44,791 nucleotides of DNA from Bacteroidota bacterium (GTDB taxonomy: Bacteria; Bacteroidota; Bacteroidia; Chitinophagales; Chitinophagaceae): contig JABDFS010000014.1 of assembly GCA_013286425.1 (NCBI GenBank), positions 1 to 44,791 on the forward strand. The letters run 5' to 3'. The notes below the pieces were generated by a model. It worked only from the letters and a program-made list of their open reading frames with translations. It was not told where the DNA came from and did not search any database. The first letter of the stretch is position 1; each line of letters opens with the position of its first letter. A program made the position numbers and the translations under genes. Shown in pieces: positions 8,418 through 16,932 of this stretch.

Positions 8418-10658
8418 TCAGTCTTGAGGCTGCAAAGTACGCAAACCTGCATGCGTGGTCTTTATCTTTTCTACTCTTTTTTTGAATTCTTCAAGTTCTT
8501 TTTGTTGCTGTTTTACAAAACTGTTCTTATCAAATTTACCTAACACGTCATTCATTTCTGCTTCTGAGTCGTACACCATTTTTCTAAACGGATTGGTATA
8601 ATCTTTTTTTCTTGATTCACTTATTTTGTGCGTGATAGATTCAGTTATTTCAACTGCTTTATTTAACCAGTTGTTCAATTGAACAGCAGTTACATCAGTT
8701 GCATGTATGTTTTCAATTTCAATCAAAGAACTTAATGCATGTTGTACTTTTTGCAAAGGATAAATAATTCCCTGCGCTGTATATGCATCATGCAATTCAT
8801 CCCAACTGTTTACCTGTTGATTCTTTATTGCATCTTTTAAAGCATTCACTTCTTCAACAGGTATTAATTGTCCGCCGACATTTAACCATTGCGTGCGAAC
8901 ATTAAAAGCACCTAACCCTTTAATCAGCTCTTTAACAGGTGGCGTATTATTTTCTTCCATCCACTTTATTAAATGCAATAATCCGTAATACAAGATCATT
9001 TCTCTATAAGCATTATAAGATTGTTGGGTTCTTCTTATAATTGTTTTGCGCTTTGCATTTTCAAAGCCTTCGGCAATTATTTCCAACTCATTTATAACCG
9101 CATTTTTTTCAAGCAATAATTCTTTTCCTTTTGCAATGTTTCCTTCTTCACTTGTATTTGGTTGATTGTTTTTTCTGAACCATGCTTTGCCTGTAAATAA
9201 TTCGAGCAATCGCAACGATTCAAACATTTCATTCACGCTGTCGGGCGCTAAATAGTCATATTCAAGCAACTGGATTTTTTCTGCACGTCCGTCACGGTCC
9301 GGATATTTCCATGCGTTGCGTGCCAATGCGTACATGTTATACATAAACCAATAAGCCGGCATTATTTCAAGCTGGTCATCTTTATAATTTAAACTGACCA
9401 ATGCAAACGGAAAAGGTATATTCAGTTCAAATAAATAATCGCCTTTCACGATCATAGTAAAGCTTGCAAACTTTGAATTGTGTTTAAGGCTTACACACAA
9501 GCCCGGCCAAAACCCACGCCCTGCAACAATTTCGCCATCTGCTGCTCTTGAATTATGATTGGAACCAATGGTTGCGCCTGCAGGAATATTGCTTTGTCCC
9601 ATTACCACCGCAGCGCATAAAAAGGAGTTGTTATGATGTTGTTCATGCGCAGGAAATATTAATGAGTTCAATACTTCGCAGCAGGAAATAGTTGCGTTGT
9701 TACCGAGATAAGAGTTAATCAACCGCGCGCCATATTTTAACTGCGAGTGCGAAGCCATTACAAAACGAACGGCTTTCACTCCATAAAAAATTCTGCAACC
9801 TTTGCTGATGATGCCATTTACTAATTCGCACCCCTCGCCTATTTGTGTTGCTGCTTCTTCGGAAGAATGTATGGTGAGATTTTTAAGTTTGTTTGCACCT
9901 TTTATGTAAGCGTCACTGCCTATCCAGCAGTCTTTAATTATTGCTGTATTTTTTATAACAGTTCTGTCGCCAACCTTTCCATAATAACCACGTTCTTTTT
10001 TAAATTCTTTTTCCGTTATTTCTTTAAAGCGTTGTAACAGTTCAACATCATCGCGATACTTGCTCCATAAATATGCATCACCCGGTAACATGCCCGTAAA
10101 AGGAATCACACTTCTGCCGCCATTCTCATTACATATTTCCAGCCAGATGCGAATGCTTTCTTCTTCTCCATCTTTTATAATACCGTTGCCAAATTTTGCG
10201 CGATCTGTTGTTGCCAGTTCATTTGTATTGGCCACAATAACTTCGTTGCCGATTATATAGTTTGATAAATAATTCACATTATCAATTGATACATTATCGC
10301 CGAAATCTGAACTGATGATGATGGAATTATACATGCCTACTGCATAACGCATATCATTAAACTCAAGAAAGTAAGGTTCAAGTTTACCGATGCGCACAAG
10401 GCCAAAGAACTTGCAGTTCTTCACCAGTTCAGGATTGAATGCATCGCTTACCAAAATCTTATTCCAGTCGTCACTTGTATTGCGGTTCTTAACGAGCGCT
10501 TCAATTTCATAGGCACTAAGATTTCTGTAATCAATACCGCTCCTGTTTTGAAGATTGCGCAGGTAATATTCATCTTTTCCATCAGGCAAAAACTGCGGTT
10601 TAATAAAATTATAACCAAGTTTTTCAATAGGTATTTTTTGTATGTTATTCTCTGCCAT
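8418..10658 (-). CDS. DUF4954 family protein (left-handed beta-helix, nucleotidyltransferase-like)
   Basis: A 746-residue cytoplasmic protein that matches what I know of DUF4954, found mainly in Bacteroidota. The N-terminal third has a series of irregular hexapeptide-type turns (for example IGSDAYIKGANKLKN, IGEGCELVNGIISKGCRI, GARLINSYLGNNATISCC, residues ~230-330) that would form a left-handed parallel beta helix, as in sugar-phosphate nucleotidyltransferases and acyltransferases. IPAGATIGSNHNSRAADGEI around residue 355 is a conserved-looking loop. The C-terminal half is largely helical and ends in a Lys-rich coiled coil. The catalysed reaction is not known. It is followed at once by the coiled-coil membrane protein gene. 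An acyl- or sugar-nucleotide role is inference from fold only. Confidence 0.8.
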   Translation of the reverse strand: MAENNIQKIPIEKLGYNFIKPQFLPDGKDEYYLRNLQNRSGIDYRNLSAYEIEALVKNRNTSDDWNKILVSDAFNPELVKNCKFFGLVRIGKLEPYFLEFNDMRYAVGMYNSIIISSDFGDNVSIDNVNYLSNYIIGNEVIVANTNELATTDRAKFGNGIIKDGEEESIRIWLEICNENGGRSVIPFTGMLPGDAYLWSKYRDDVELLQRFKEITEKEFKKERGYYGKVGDRTVIKNTAIIKDCWIGSDAYIKGANKLKNLTIHSSEEAATQIGEGCELVNGIISKGCRIFYGVKAVRFVMASHSQLKYGARLINSYLGNNATISCCEVLNSLIFPAHEQHHNNSFLCAAVVMGQSNIPAGATIGSNHNSRAADGEIVAGRGFWPGLCVSLKHNSKFASFTMIVKGDYLFELNIPFPFALVSLNYKDDQLEIMPAYWFMYNMYALARNAWKYPDRDGRAEKIQLLEYDYLAPDSVNEMFESLRLLELFTGKAWFRKNNQPNTSEEGNIAKGKELLLEKNAVINELEIIAEGFENAKRKTIIRRTQQSYNAYREMILYYGLLHLIKWMEENNTPPVKELIKGLGAFNVRTQWLNVGGQLIPVEEVNALKDAIKNQQVNSWDELHDAYTAQGIIYPLQKVQHALSSLIEIENIHATDVTAVQLNNWLNKAVEITESITHKISESRKKDYTNPFRKMVYDSEAEMNDVLGKFDKNSFVKQQQKELEEFKKRVEKIKTTHAGLRTLQPQD

Positions 10659-10737
10659 AATAGCAATATATATAACGAAAGTAGTGCTTTGATTTTTCTG
10701 TTTATGTTGAACAAAATTTAAAACTTAATATTCAAAT

Positions 10738-10761
10738 TGAACTAATAGAAGAGTTAGTTCA
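10738..10761. promoter_or_regulatory. Candidate operator: 8-bp inverted repeat
   Basis: TGAACTAA at 10738-10745 and TTAGTTCA at 10754-10761 form a perfect 8-bp inverted repeat with an 8-bp centre, one to two helical turns across. It lies 31 nt before the start of the small secreted protein gene at 10792 and about 80 nt upstream of the divergent DUF4954 gene, where a dimeric repressor could sit. No known regulator is matched. Confidence 0.35.
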
Positions 10762-10791
10762 TATTTTGTGTTTAATTCAATACTTAATCTC

Positions 10792-11175
10792 ATGAAAAAA
10801 ATTATTTTGTTTTGTTTGATTCTATCTGCAACAATTGTTCACGCGCAGGAACAAACTACCATAACGCCTTTACCAACTTTATTAACGTATAAAACTTATG
10901 GTTATGTAAATGGCGTGCGGTTAGATAGTATAGATGCGCAGTATGCTACTTTCTCCTGGAAAAATTCAAATACGCTCAGCTTTGATTTTGGCCAGTTTGT
11001 TCCTTCAAAAAAACTTATGGCAGTAACGGACAATAAAACTGTGCCGTTATATTTTCAAACACAAGATGATATGTTGGTGCTGAATTTTCTTTATTACAAC
11101 GGATGGGAATTAGACCAGGCCAATGCAATTGCCCCTAATGCTTCAAATTATGTTTTGAAAAAAAGAAATAAATAA
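10792..11175 (+). CDS. Small secreted hypothetical protein
   Basis: I choose ATG at 10792 because it gives a proper signal peptide (MKKIILFCLILSATIVHAQ, cleavage after ~19); a GTG eight codons earlier would add only unlikely residues. The mature part is ~108 residues, with alternating polar and aromatic residues that suggest a small beta-sandwich. Segments such as TYKTYGYVNGVRLDSIDAQY and YFQTQDDMLVLNFLYYNGWE stand out. There are no cysteines after cleavage and no recognised domain. It is convergent with the LolA-like gene, whose stop is 6 nt away. Likely periplasmic; function unknown. Confidence 0.65.
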   Translation: MKKIILFCLILSATIVHAQEQTTITPLPTLLTYKTYGYVNGVRLDSIDAQYATFSWKNSNTLSFDFGQFVPSKKLMAVTDNKTVPLYFQTQDDMLVLNFLYYNGWELDQANAIAPNASNYVLKKRNK

Positions 11176-11180
11176 GAAGG

Positions 11181-11906
11181 TTATTCAAGTGCAGTGAAAT
11201 TTTTATAGTCAAATATTTCAGGATTGATGTTTTCATTGGCTTTACAATCGTAATACATTTCTTTTTGTACAAGTTTTTCATTTACATAAAAATCGCAGGC
11301 AGTTTCGCTCCAACCATTGCCGAATTGTTTATGATCTTTAAATATGCCTTCTTCTTTTTCTCCGTTTTCATAGCTGATAAATTTTACAGCCACCAGCTTT
11401 TGCTTATCAATCCATAACTGGTTTGTTTTTTCATCTGCATTAGTTGCGCCGATCACATAAACAGGTTCGTTATTAAATATTGTTTCGAATGATTTATTTA
11501 TATCATAACCATATTGTGTAAACATTGCTTTCACCGTATCAAACGGATAAAAATACATGCCACCTAACATGAATGTAAGGTTATCATCATTCACAGTTGT
11601 TCTTGCTAATTTCCCTTTACGAAAACTATAGATTGAATCTGTTGTAAAGATTGCTGCATTACCACTGTTTTTATCACCAAAATCTATACGGAACTTATCA
11701 GGATATTCAACATTCTCATACCATGTTGAAGTATTGGTCAAACTATCATTTTTATATACTTCTGTAGTTTGCGTAAAGCTGAAGGTCTTCATCCATTTGC
11801 CTGCATATTGTTTATACATTTTTGCAAGTATCTCTTCTCCGTTATTTTTTGCAGAAGAAAAAGAAACGAGTATAAAAAACAAGCATACTGATACAGCAGG
11901 TTTCAT
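11181..11906 (-). CDS. Exported LolA-like / outer-membrane-lipoprotein-sorting-fold protein
   Basis: A 241-residue protein with a short signal peptide (residues 1-19). The run of beta-strands (KTFSFTQTTEVYKND, TSTWYENVEYPDKFRIDF, AAIFTTDSIYSFRKGKL, TNQLWIDKQKLVAVKFISY) follows the half-barrel plan of the LolA/LolB/LppX fold, in which a hydrophobic cavity binds acyl chains. Bacteroidota carry several such paralogues besides the true LolA, and the sequence lacks any motif that would prove lipoprotein chaperone activity. Expected location is periplasm. It stands convergent to the preceding small gene and apparently has its own promoter. Confidence 0.55.
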   Translation of the reverse strand: MKPAVSVCLFFILVSFSSAKNNGEEILAKMYKQYAGKWMKTFSFTQTTEVYKNDSLTNTSTWYENVEYPDKFRIDFGDKNSGNAAIFTTDSIYSFRKGKLARTTVNDDNLTFMLGGMYFYPFDTVKAMFTQYGYDINKSFETIFNNEPVYVIGATNADEKTNQLWIDKQKLVAVKFISYENGEKEEGIFKDHKQFGNGWSETACDFYVNEKLVQKEMYYDCKANENINPEIFDYKNFTALE

Positions 11907-12060
11907 CTTTTAAGGTTTAATATTCCAAAGTAAATAAATGAAAAACGCTTTCCCGAAAATTTATATAAGAAGCAAAATGCATTTATAAACGGAGGAGCTA
12001 TTACCTACAATTATGGCTTGATTATTTCTGTATTTTTATTTACACTTAAAAAGAAGACAT

Positions 12061-12357
12061 ATGGAATCTTTTAACCAGCTAATTCAATCTGATAAACCAG
12101 TATTGGTTGATTTTTTTGCAACCTGGTGCGGCCCTTGTAAAGCAATGGAGCCTGTAATAAAAGATGTTGCTAAAACAGTTGAAGGCAAAGTGCGTGTTGT
12201 AAAAGTTGATATTGACAAACAACAACACTTAGCTCAACAATACAATGTAAATGCAGTGCCTACTTTCATGATTTTTAAAAGCGGAAAGCCAACATGGCGG
12301 CATCCGGGAATGATTGATAAAAGCAGTTTGCTAAACATGCTTAACCAGGCAGTGTAA
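12061..12357 (+). CDS. Thioredoxin
   Basis: A 98-residue classical thioredoxin that reduces protein disulfides in the cytoplasm. The active site is FFATWCGPCKAM with Cys23 and Cys26, the buried Asp is in VLVDFFA, and the cis-Pro loop is NAVPTFMIF near residue 73. The length and the single domain fit TrxA-type proteins, and there is no signal peptide. It begins 155 nt after the divergent LolA-like gene and ends 100 nt before the convergent glmS gene, separated from it by a strong hairpin. Bacteroidota usually encode several thioredoxins, so I do not assign trxA. Confidence 0.93.
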   Translation: MESFNQLIQSDKPVLVDFFATWCGPCKAMEPVIKDVAKTVEGKVRVVKVDIDKQQHLAQQYNVNAVPTFMIFKSGKPTWRHPGMIDKSSLLNMLNQAV

Positions 12358-12420
12358 GATTGTTTTGAGTTACGAATTTTAAGCACCCGCTGTATCAATC
12401 AACCTATTGCACAGAGGCAT

Positions 12421-12442
12421 CCCTCTCCACCTGTGGAGAGGG
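12421..12442. terminator. Strong hairpin between convergent genes, dispersed-repeat type
   Basis: CCCTCTCCAC and GTGGAGAGGG form a perfect 10-bp stem with a 2-nt loop, followed by the string GAACGAGGGTGAGG. It separates the convergent thioredoxin and glmS genes and could end both transcripts, although it lacks a long T tract. The sequence belongs, from memory, to a family of CCCTCTCC..GGAGAGGG..GGGTGAGG repeats spread in many bacterial genomes. Confidence 0.5.
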
Positions 12443-12457
12443 AACGAGGGTGAGGCA

Positions 12458-14293
12458 CTATTCCACCGTAACACTCTTCGCTAAATTCCTTGGCTTATCT
12501 ACATCATAACCTTTGGCAACACCAATATAATAAGCTAACAATTGAAGCGGGATAACGCTCAGCATCGGCGCAACAATTTCATCGGCAGGTGGTACAATAA
12601 TTATATCATCAGATAAAGTTGGAGAAACTTCATCGCCTTCTGTTATAATTGAAATCACTTTTCCCCTGCGCGCTTTTATTTCCTGCATATTGCTGATGAT
12701 CTTATGATGATAAGAATCTTTCGTGGCAACAAATACAACAGGCAAGGTTTCATCAACCAAAGCAATTGGCCCATGTTTCATTTCTGCAGCAGGATAACCT
12801 TCTGCATGTATGTAAGAAATTTCTTTAAGCTTTAATGCGCCTTCCAATGCAACAGGGAAATTATAGCCTCTGCCGAGATAGAGGAAGTCATGCGCGTCTT
12901 TATATTTTTCTGCGAGCGTTTGTATAACATCACTTTGCTGAAGCACTGTTGCAACTTTATCAGGAATGTCCACCAGTTCTTTACACAACAAAAGATAACG
13001 TTCTTCATCAATTGATTTTTTCATGTGCGCGATCTTCAACGCAATCATTGTAAGTACTGCAAGCTGTGCTGTAAAGGCCTTGGTGCTTGCTACACCAATT
13101 TCGGGGCCTGCGTGTGTGTACGCGCCTGCATGTGATTTACGCGCGATGGAAGAACCTACAACATTCAACACGCCTAAAATAATTGCGCCTTGTTCTTTTG
13201 CTGTTTCAATCGCTACCAATGTATCTGCTGTTTCACCGCTTTGAGAAATAGCAATGATGACATCGCCCTTATTTATAACAGGATTTCGGTAACGAAATTC
13301 AGATGCATATTCAACCTCAACGGGAATCCTGCACAGCTCTTCAAAAATATATTCAGCCACCAAACCCGCATGCCAGCTTGTTCCGCACGCAATCATAACA
13401 ATGCGATTGGCATTCATTATCTGCTCCGCATACTGCTGAATACCACTCATGGTTATCGTGCCTTTATCTGCATCCAGTCTTCCGCGTAAGCAATCATAAA
13501 TAGTTTGCGGTTGCTCAAAAATTTCTTTCAGCATAAAATGTTCAAAGCCGCCTTTTTCAATGGCAGCCAGGTCCATATCAAGCCTTGTAATGAACGGTGT
13601 TTGTTTTTCGTTGCCAAGATTTTTTAAGATCAGTTCATCAGCCCGCACAATTGCAATTTCATAATCGTTTACATACACCACCTCTTTTGTGTATTCAATT
13701 ATCGGCGATGCATCGCTCGCCAGGAAATGTTCATTCTTTCCAATACCAATTACCAGCGGACTTCCCTTACGCGCTGCAATAATGGTATCCGGATCATCTT
13801 TATCAATTAATAAAACACAATAAGCGCCAACGATTCTTCGCAGCGCAATGCGTAATGCTTCTTCAAGTGTGCCTTCATTATTTTTTTTGATGTCTTCTAT
13901 AAAATTCAGCAACACTTCTGTATCTGTATCACTGCTGAACGTGTAACCTTTTCTCAGCAGTTCATTTTTTATCTGTGCATAGTTTTCAATAATCCCGTTA
14001 TGGATCATCGCAATATTACCGCTGTTGCTCACATGCGGATGCGCGTTGCGGTCGCTCGGTTCACCATGCGTTGCCCAGCGTGTATGTCCAATACCAATAC
14101 TGCCGCTTACATCTTTTCCGATCAGCGTTTCCTCCAGTTCAGCAACACGGCCTTTCTTCTTATACACTTTCAATCCATCGTTAATTAATGCAACGCCGGC
14201 ACTGTCGTAACCACGATATTCCAAACGCTTCAATCCTTTTAAAACAACAGGATAAGCCTGCCTGTAACCTATATATCCAACTATTCCACACAT
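12458..14293 (-). CDS. glmS: Glutamine--fructose-6-phosphate aminotransferase (isomerizing)
   Basis: The 611-residue GlmS makes glucosamine-6-phosphate from fructose-6-phosphate and glutamine, the first step to UDP-GlcNAc for peptidoglycan and lipid A. The start MCGIVGYIG leaves Cys as the N-terminal nucleophile of the class II glutamine amidotransferase domain (about residues 2-225), with RGYDSAG and TRWATHGEPS as the usual glutamine-site loops. Two SIS sugar-isomerase domains follow: CGTSWHAG and SQSGETADT at ~300-350, and LGRGYNFPVALEGALKLKE at ~475-495. The C-terminus NLAKSVTVE is the family signature. Length matches the family. It is a single-gene unit with a small hairpin in its leader. 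Confidence 0.98.
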   Translation of the reverse strand: MCGIVGYIGYRQAYPVVLKGLKRLEYRGYDSAGVALINDGLKVYKKKGRVAELEETLIGKDVSGSIGIGHTRWATHGEPSDRNAHPHVSNSGNIAMIHNGIIENYAQIKNELLRKGYTFSSDTDTEVLLNFIEDIKKNNEGTLEEALRIALRRIVGAYCVLLIDKDDPDTIIAARKGSPLVIGIGKNEHFLASDASPIIEYTKEVVYVNDYEIAIVRADELILKNLGNEKQTPFITRLDMDLAAIEKGGFEHFMLKEIFEQPQTIYDCLRGRLDADKGTITMSGIQQYAEQIMNANRIVMIACGTSWHAGLVAEYIFEELCRIPVEVEYASEFRYRNPVINKGDVIIAISQSGETADTLVAIETAKEQGAIILGVLNVVGSSIARKSHAGAYTHAGPEIGVASTKAFTAQLAVLTMIALKIAHMKKSIDEERYLLLCKELVDIPDKVATVLQQSDVIQTLAEKYKDAHDFLYLGRGYNFPVALEGALKLKEISYIHAEGYPAAEMKHGPIALVDETLPVVFVATKDSYHHKIISNMQEIKARRGKVISIITEGDEVSPTLSDDIIIVPPADEIVAPMLSVIPLQLLAYYIGVAKGYDVDKPRNLAKSVTVE

Positions 14294-14305
14294 AAATAAT
14301 TATTT

Positions 14306-14322
14306 ATTTTGCTTCGCAAAAT
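14306..14322 (-). promoter_or_regulatory. Stable mini-hairpin in the glmS leader
   Basis: On the glmS strand the sequence ATTTTGC-GAA-GCAAAAT forms a 7-bp stem closed by the unusually stable GCGAAGC turn. It ends 13 nt before the ATG and is followed by the palindrome AAATAATTATTT. In an mRNA it would sit close to the ribosome entry site. There is no room for, and no sign of, a glmS ribozyme. Confidence 0.4.
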
Positions 14323-14488
14323 GTTTTGAATGATGTTATGTAGCCGGCAAATGAACTCCGGTTAAACTTCGTTGTTTCCAAACTTGCTGCTATCCTCAAG
14401 CAAATTTGCTCCTTGTACTGCATGAATCCTATTCAGCAACGGGCCGCTGTTCATAGCTGCTTATTGATGTTCAAACAACCTGCAGGTT

Positions 14489-14496
14489 TATCTTTG
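14489..14496 (+). promoter_or_regulatory. Candidate Bacteroidota promoter -7 box
   Basis: TATCTTTG matches the Bacteroidota sigma-A -7 consensus TAnnTTTG exactly and lies 23 nt before the ATG of the acetyltransferase at 14520. A well-spaced -33 TTTG is not present; only a TTGA-like string is found further upstream, so this is a half match. Confidence 0.4.
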
Positions 14497-14519
14497 ATAA
14501 AAATATTTATTACGAAAGT

Positions 14520-15119
14520 ATGGAAACAACACCGGAAAAATTTCCCAATGTAACGTTAGAAGATGATCGTGTTTTATTGAGGCCGCTTGAAGAAAATGAT
14601 TATAACAATTTATTGCCTTTGGCATTAAATGAACAGGGACTTTGGTTTTATTCTTTGGTAAGGCCTGAAGGCGAAGAAGGTTTAAAAAATTATATAAGCA
14701 TTGCGCTTGCTGAGAAAGCTGCGGGCAAAGAATTTCCCTTTATTGTATTTGATAAACAAACAAACGAATATTCAGGCAGCACAAGATTTTACGATATTAA
14801 TCTTTCGTATAGAACTTTGCAGTTAGGCTATACATGGTATGGAAAAAAATTTCATGGAACAGGTTTGAATAAGCATTGCAAATTTTTACTGCTGCAATTT
14901 GCCTTTGAAGTTTTAGAATTTGAACGCGTTGAGTTTCGTGCCGATACAAGAAATGAAAGAAGCATTGCTGCGATGAAATCTATTGGTTGTAAAGTAGATG
15001 GTGTATTGCGAAATAATATGCCTACAGTTGAAGGTGGCAGAAGAAGTTCAATCGTGCTCAGTATTTTGAAAGACGAATGGATTGATGAGGTTAAAAGCAA
15101 TTTGATGAAGAAACTGTAA
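14520..15119 (+). CDS. GNAT family acetyltransferase, RimJ/RimL type
   Basis: A 199-residue cytoplasmic acetyltransferase of the GNAT_3 (RimJ/RimL) type. It starts with the usual VTLEDDRVLLRPLEENDY strand-turn, carries a central STRFYDIN..LQLGYTWYGKKFHGTGLN segment where the acetyl-CoA pyrophosphate loop is expected (about residues 85-118), and ends with LEFERVEFRADTRNERSIAAMKSIGCKVDG (about 137-166), a textbook motif B region. Family members acetylate ribosomal protein N-termini, antibiotics or small amines, and this sequence does not show which. A promoter-like box lies upstream and the next gene is 79 nt downstream on the same strand. Confidence 0.85.
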   Translation: METTPEKFPNVTLEDDRVLLRPLEENDYNNLLPLALNEQGLWFYSLVRPEGEEGLKNYISIALAEKAAGKEFPFIVFDKQTNEYSGSTRFYDINLSYRTLQLGYTWYGKKFHGTGLNKHCKFLLLQFAFEVLEFERVEFRADTRNERSIAAMKSIGCKVDGVLRNNMPTVEGGRRSSIVLSILKDEWIDEVKSNLMKKL

Positions 15120-15198
15120 CGCTAACTTTTATTCAATATTTACTTATGAAAAATGTAACCGGGATAATTGTAAACCGAACAATACATTGCTTTGTATA

Positions 15199-16299
15199 AT
15201 GAAGATTACTCATACTGAAATCTACAAATACAGTATTCCTATGGTTCCTTTTACCATCGCAACAGGAACCATGCATTATGCGCAAAATATTTTTATCCGG
15301 ATACATACAAATGAAGGCCTGACCGGAGTTGGCGAATGCTCTGCTTTTCCTATGATAACAGGTGAAACACAATCAACCTGTTTTGAAATGGCTAAAGATT
15401 TTGCTCTGTTATGGAAAAATAAAGATGCACTCAACATTGCATCACGCATGAATGAGTTGCATGCATTTACAGCATATAACAACACGGCTAAAAGTGCTTT
15501 TGATATGGCTTTGCATGATATCAATGCACAACATGCGCAATTGCCTTTATATAAATTTTTAGGCGGAACAATCAAGAAACAATTACTCACTGATGTTACT
15601 GTAGGAATAAATGAACCCATGCAAATGGCTGCTGCAGCAAACAATTTTGTTGAGCAAGGTGTAAGCATCTTAAAAATAAAACTGGGTAAAAATGTTCAGC
15701 ATGATATTGATGCAGTAACATTAATTACAGAATCAGTTGGCAATTCTATAAAGCTAAGAGTTGATGCAAACCAGGGCTGGAGTTATGATGAAGCAGTTTA
15801 TGTATTGACAGCATTAAAAGATTTCAATATTGAATTTTGTGAGCAACCTATGCGCAGGCATAACGATCATTTATTGCCACAACTAAAAACGATCTCACCT
15901 GTAAAAATTATGGCAGATGAAAGTGCGTTTGATCACTATGATGCAATAAGATTGATTGAAGCAGATGCCTGCGATTATGTAAACATTAAGTTTGCAAAAA
16001 GTGGTGGAATACTCGAAGCAAAAGAAATTAATGCAGTTTGCGAAAAGCATACTATTAAATGCATGATGGGTGGAATGTTGGAAAGTCGCGTTGCATTAAC
16101 TGCATTCGCACATTTTGCAACAGCTTTTGACAATATTTGTTTTTACGACATGGATACCTGTATGCTTGGACATAAAATTGATCCTGTTATTGGTGGAGTA
16201 AGCTATAATAATTTTTATGTTGAGTTGCCTGATGCAATTGGTATTGGCGCTGACGTAGATGAAACATTTTTAAACAAACCGGAGAAAGTGATTGTATAA
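15199..16299 (+). CDS. Mandelate racemase/muconate lactonizing enzyme family, probable dipeptide epimerase
   Basis: I use the ATG at 15199 (366 residues); a TTG 12 nt upstream is less likely. It has the N-terminal capping domain (1-~125) and TIM barrel of the enolase superfamily. The epimerase set is present: KIK (Lys159/Lys161), metal ligands Asp189 (VDAN), Glu215 (CEQP) and Asp240 (MADES), and Lys264 in NIKFAKSGG, 24 residues after Asp240 as in L-Ala-D/L-Glu epimerases. The C-terminal DMDTCMLG supplies the usual Asp-x-Asp substrate loop. Such enzymes recycle murein peptides or other dipeptides. The exact dipeptide cannot be read off. A 5'-nucleotidase gene follows 38 nt later. Confidence 0.85.
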   Translation: MKITHTEIYKYSIPMVPFTIATGTMHYAQNIFIRIHTNEGLTGVGECSAFPMITGETQSTCFEMAKDFALLWKNKDALNIASRMNELHAFTAYNNTAKSAFDMALHDINAQHAQLPLYKFLGGTIKKQLLTDVTVGINEPMQMAAAANNFVEQGVSILKIKLGKNVQHDIDAVTLITESVGNSIKLRVDANQGWSYDEAVYVLTALKDFNIEFCEQPMRRHNDHLLPQLKTISPVKIMADESAFDHYDAIRLIEADACDYVNIKFAKSGGILEAKEINAVCEKHTIKCMMGGMLESRVALTAFAHFATAFDNICFYDMDTCMLGHKIDPVIGGVSYNNFYVELPDAIGIGADVDETFLNKPEKVIV

Positions 16300-16337
16300 C
16301 CTGCTTATTATTGAACTAAAATTTAAAAATAAAAATA

Positions 16338-16868
16338 ATGCGTATTTTAATTGATATGGATGATGTTATTGCTGATGCAAGTGAACGTTTCCTTGAATGG
16401 TATGAAAGGGATTTTGGTGTAAGATATGCAAAGGCAGACATTCATGGAAAAAGATTGTATGATATCATTCCAGCTGAGCATGCACAAACAGTAAAGAGTT
16501 ATCCGCATCAGCCCGGTTTCTTTAAAGATCTTCTTGTAATTGAAAATGCAAAAGAAACAGTGGAGGCATTGAACAACCTGCATGAAATTTATATTGTTTC
16601 AGCAGCTATGGAATTCAAGCATTCATTTTTGGATAAATACGAATGGCTGGATAAACATTTTTCTTTTATACATTGGAAACGCAGAATTTTTTGCGGCGAT
16701 AAACATTTGATCAAAGCAGATATTTTAATTGACGATCACGATTTCAATTTATCTGTTTTCACAGGCAGGCCGATTGTATTCTCCGCTCCTCACAACATGC
16801 ATTACACAGAATATGAACGTATGAACGGCTGGCACGAAGCTGGTAATTTTTTTGAAGGATTGAAGTAA
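16338..16868 (+). CDS. 5'(3')-deoxyribonucleotidase (NT5C type, HAD superfamily)
   Basis: A 176-residue HAD phosphatase of the 5' nucleotidase, deoxy (NT5C) family. It has nucleophile Asp6 and acid Asp8 in ILIDMDDVIAD, a small cap around residues 15-75, a Ser/Thr motif II in IYIVSAAME near 95, a Lys in FCGDKHLIKADILIDDHDFN where motifs III and IV (acidic DD pair) are expected, and a short C-terminal region. These enzymes remove phosphate from dNMPs and trim nucleotide pools. It is cytoplasmic and shares strand and close spacing with the epimerase gene. A hairpin of 16 perfect pairs follows the stop. Confidence 0.85.
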   Translation: MRILIDMDDVIADASERFLEWYERDFGVRYAKADIHGKRLYDIIPAEHAQTVKSYPHQPGFFKDLLVIENAKETVEALNNLHEIYIVSAAMEFKHSFLDKYEWLDKHFSFIHWKRRIFCGDKHLIKADILIDDHDFNLSVFTGRPIVFSAPHNMHYTEYERMNGWHEAGNFFEGLK

Positions 16869-16876
16869 TATTATTT

Positions 16877-16925
16877 GCCACGAATGCACGAACACTTGTG
16901 TAAATATTATTCGTGCATTCGTGGC
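16877..16925. terminator. Perfect 16-bp hairpin between convergent genes, probable bidirectional terminator
   Basis: GCCACGAATGCACGAA at 16877-16892 pairs perfectly with TTCGTGCATTCGTGGC at 16910-16925, loop 17 nt. It is followed on the plus strand by a T-rich run (TTATTTTTT), as expected for termination of the nucleotidase transcript; the miaE transcript runs into it from the other side. GTGCATTCGTGG, the core of one arm, occurs again at 22739-22750, so the arm may come from a dispersed repeat. Confidence 0.6.
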
Positions 16926-16932
16926 TTATTTT

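Noticed and set aside
12421-12455. CCCTCTCC hairpin as a mobile element or regulator
   Set aside because: It is a known type of dispersed short hairpin and most simply a terminator between convergent genes.
14294-14519. glmS ribozyme or riboswitch upstream of glmS
   Set aside because: The leader has only a 7-bp hairpin and none of the ribozyme core; the rest is ordinary intergenic DNA.
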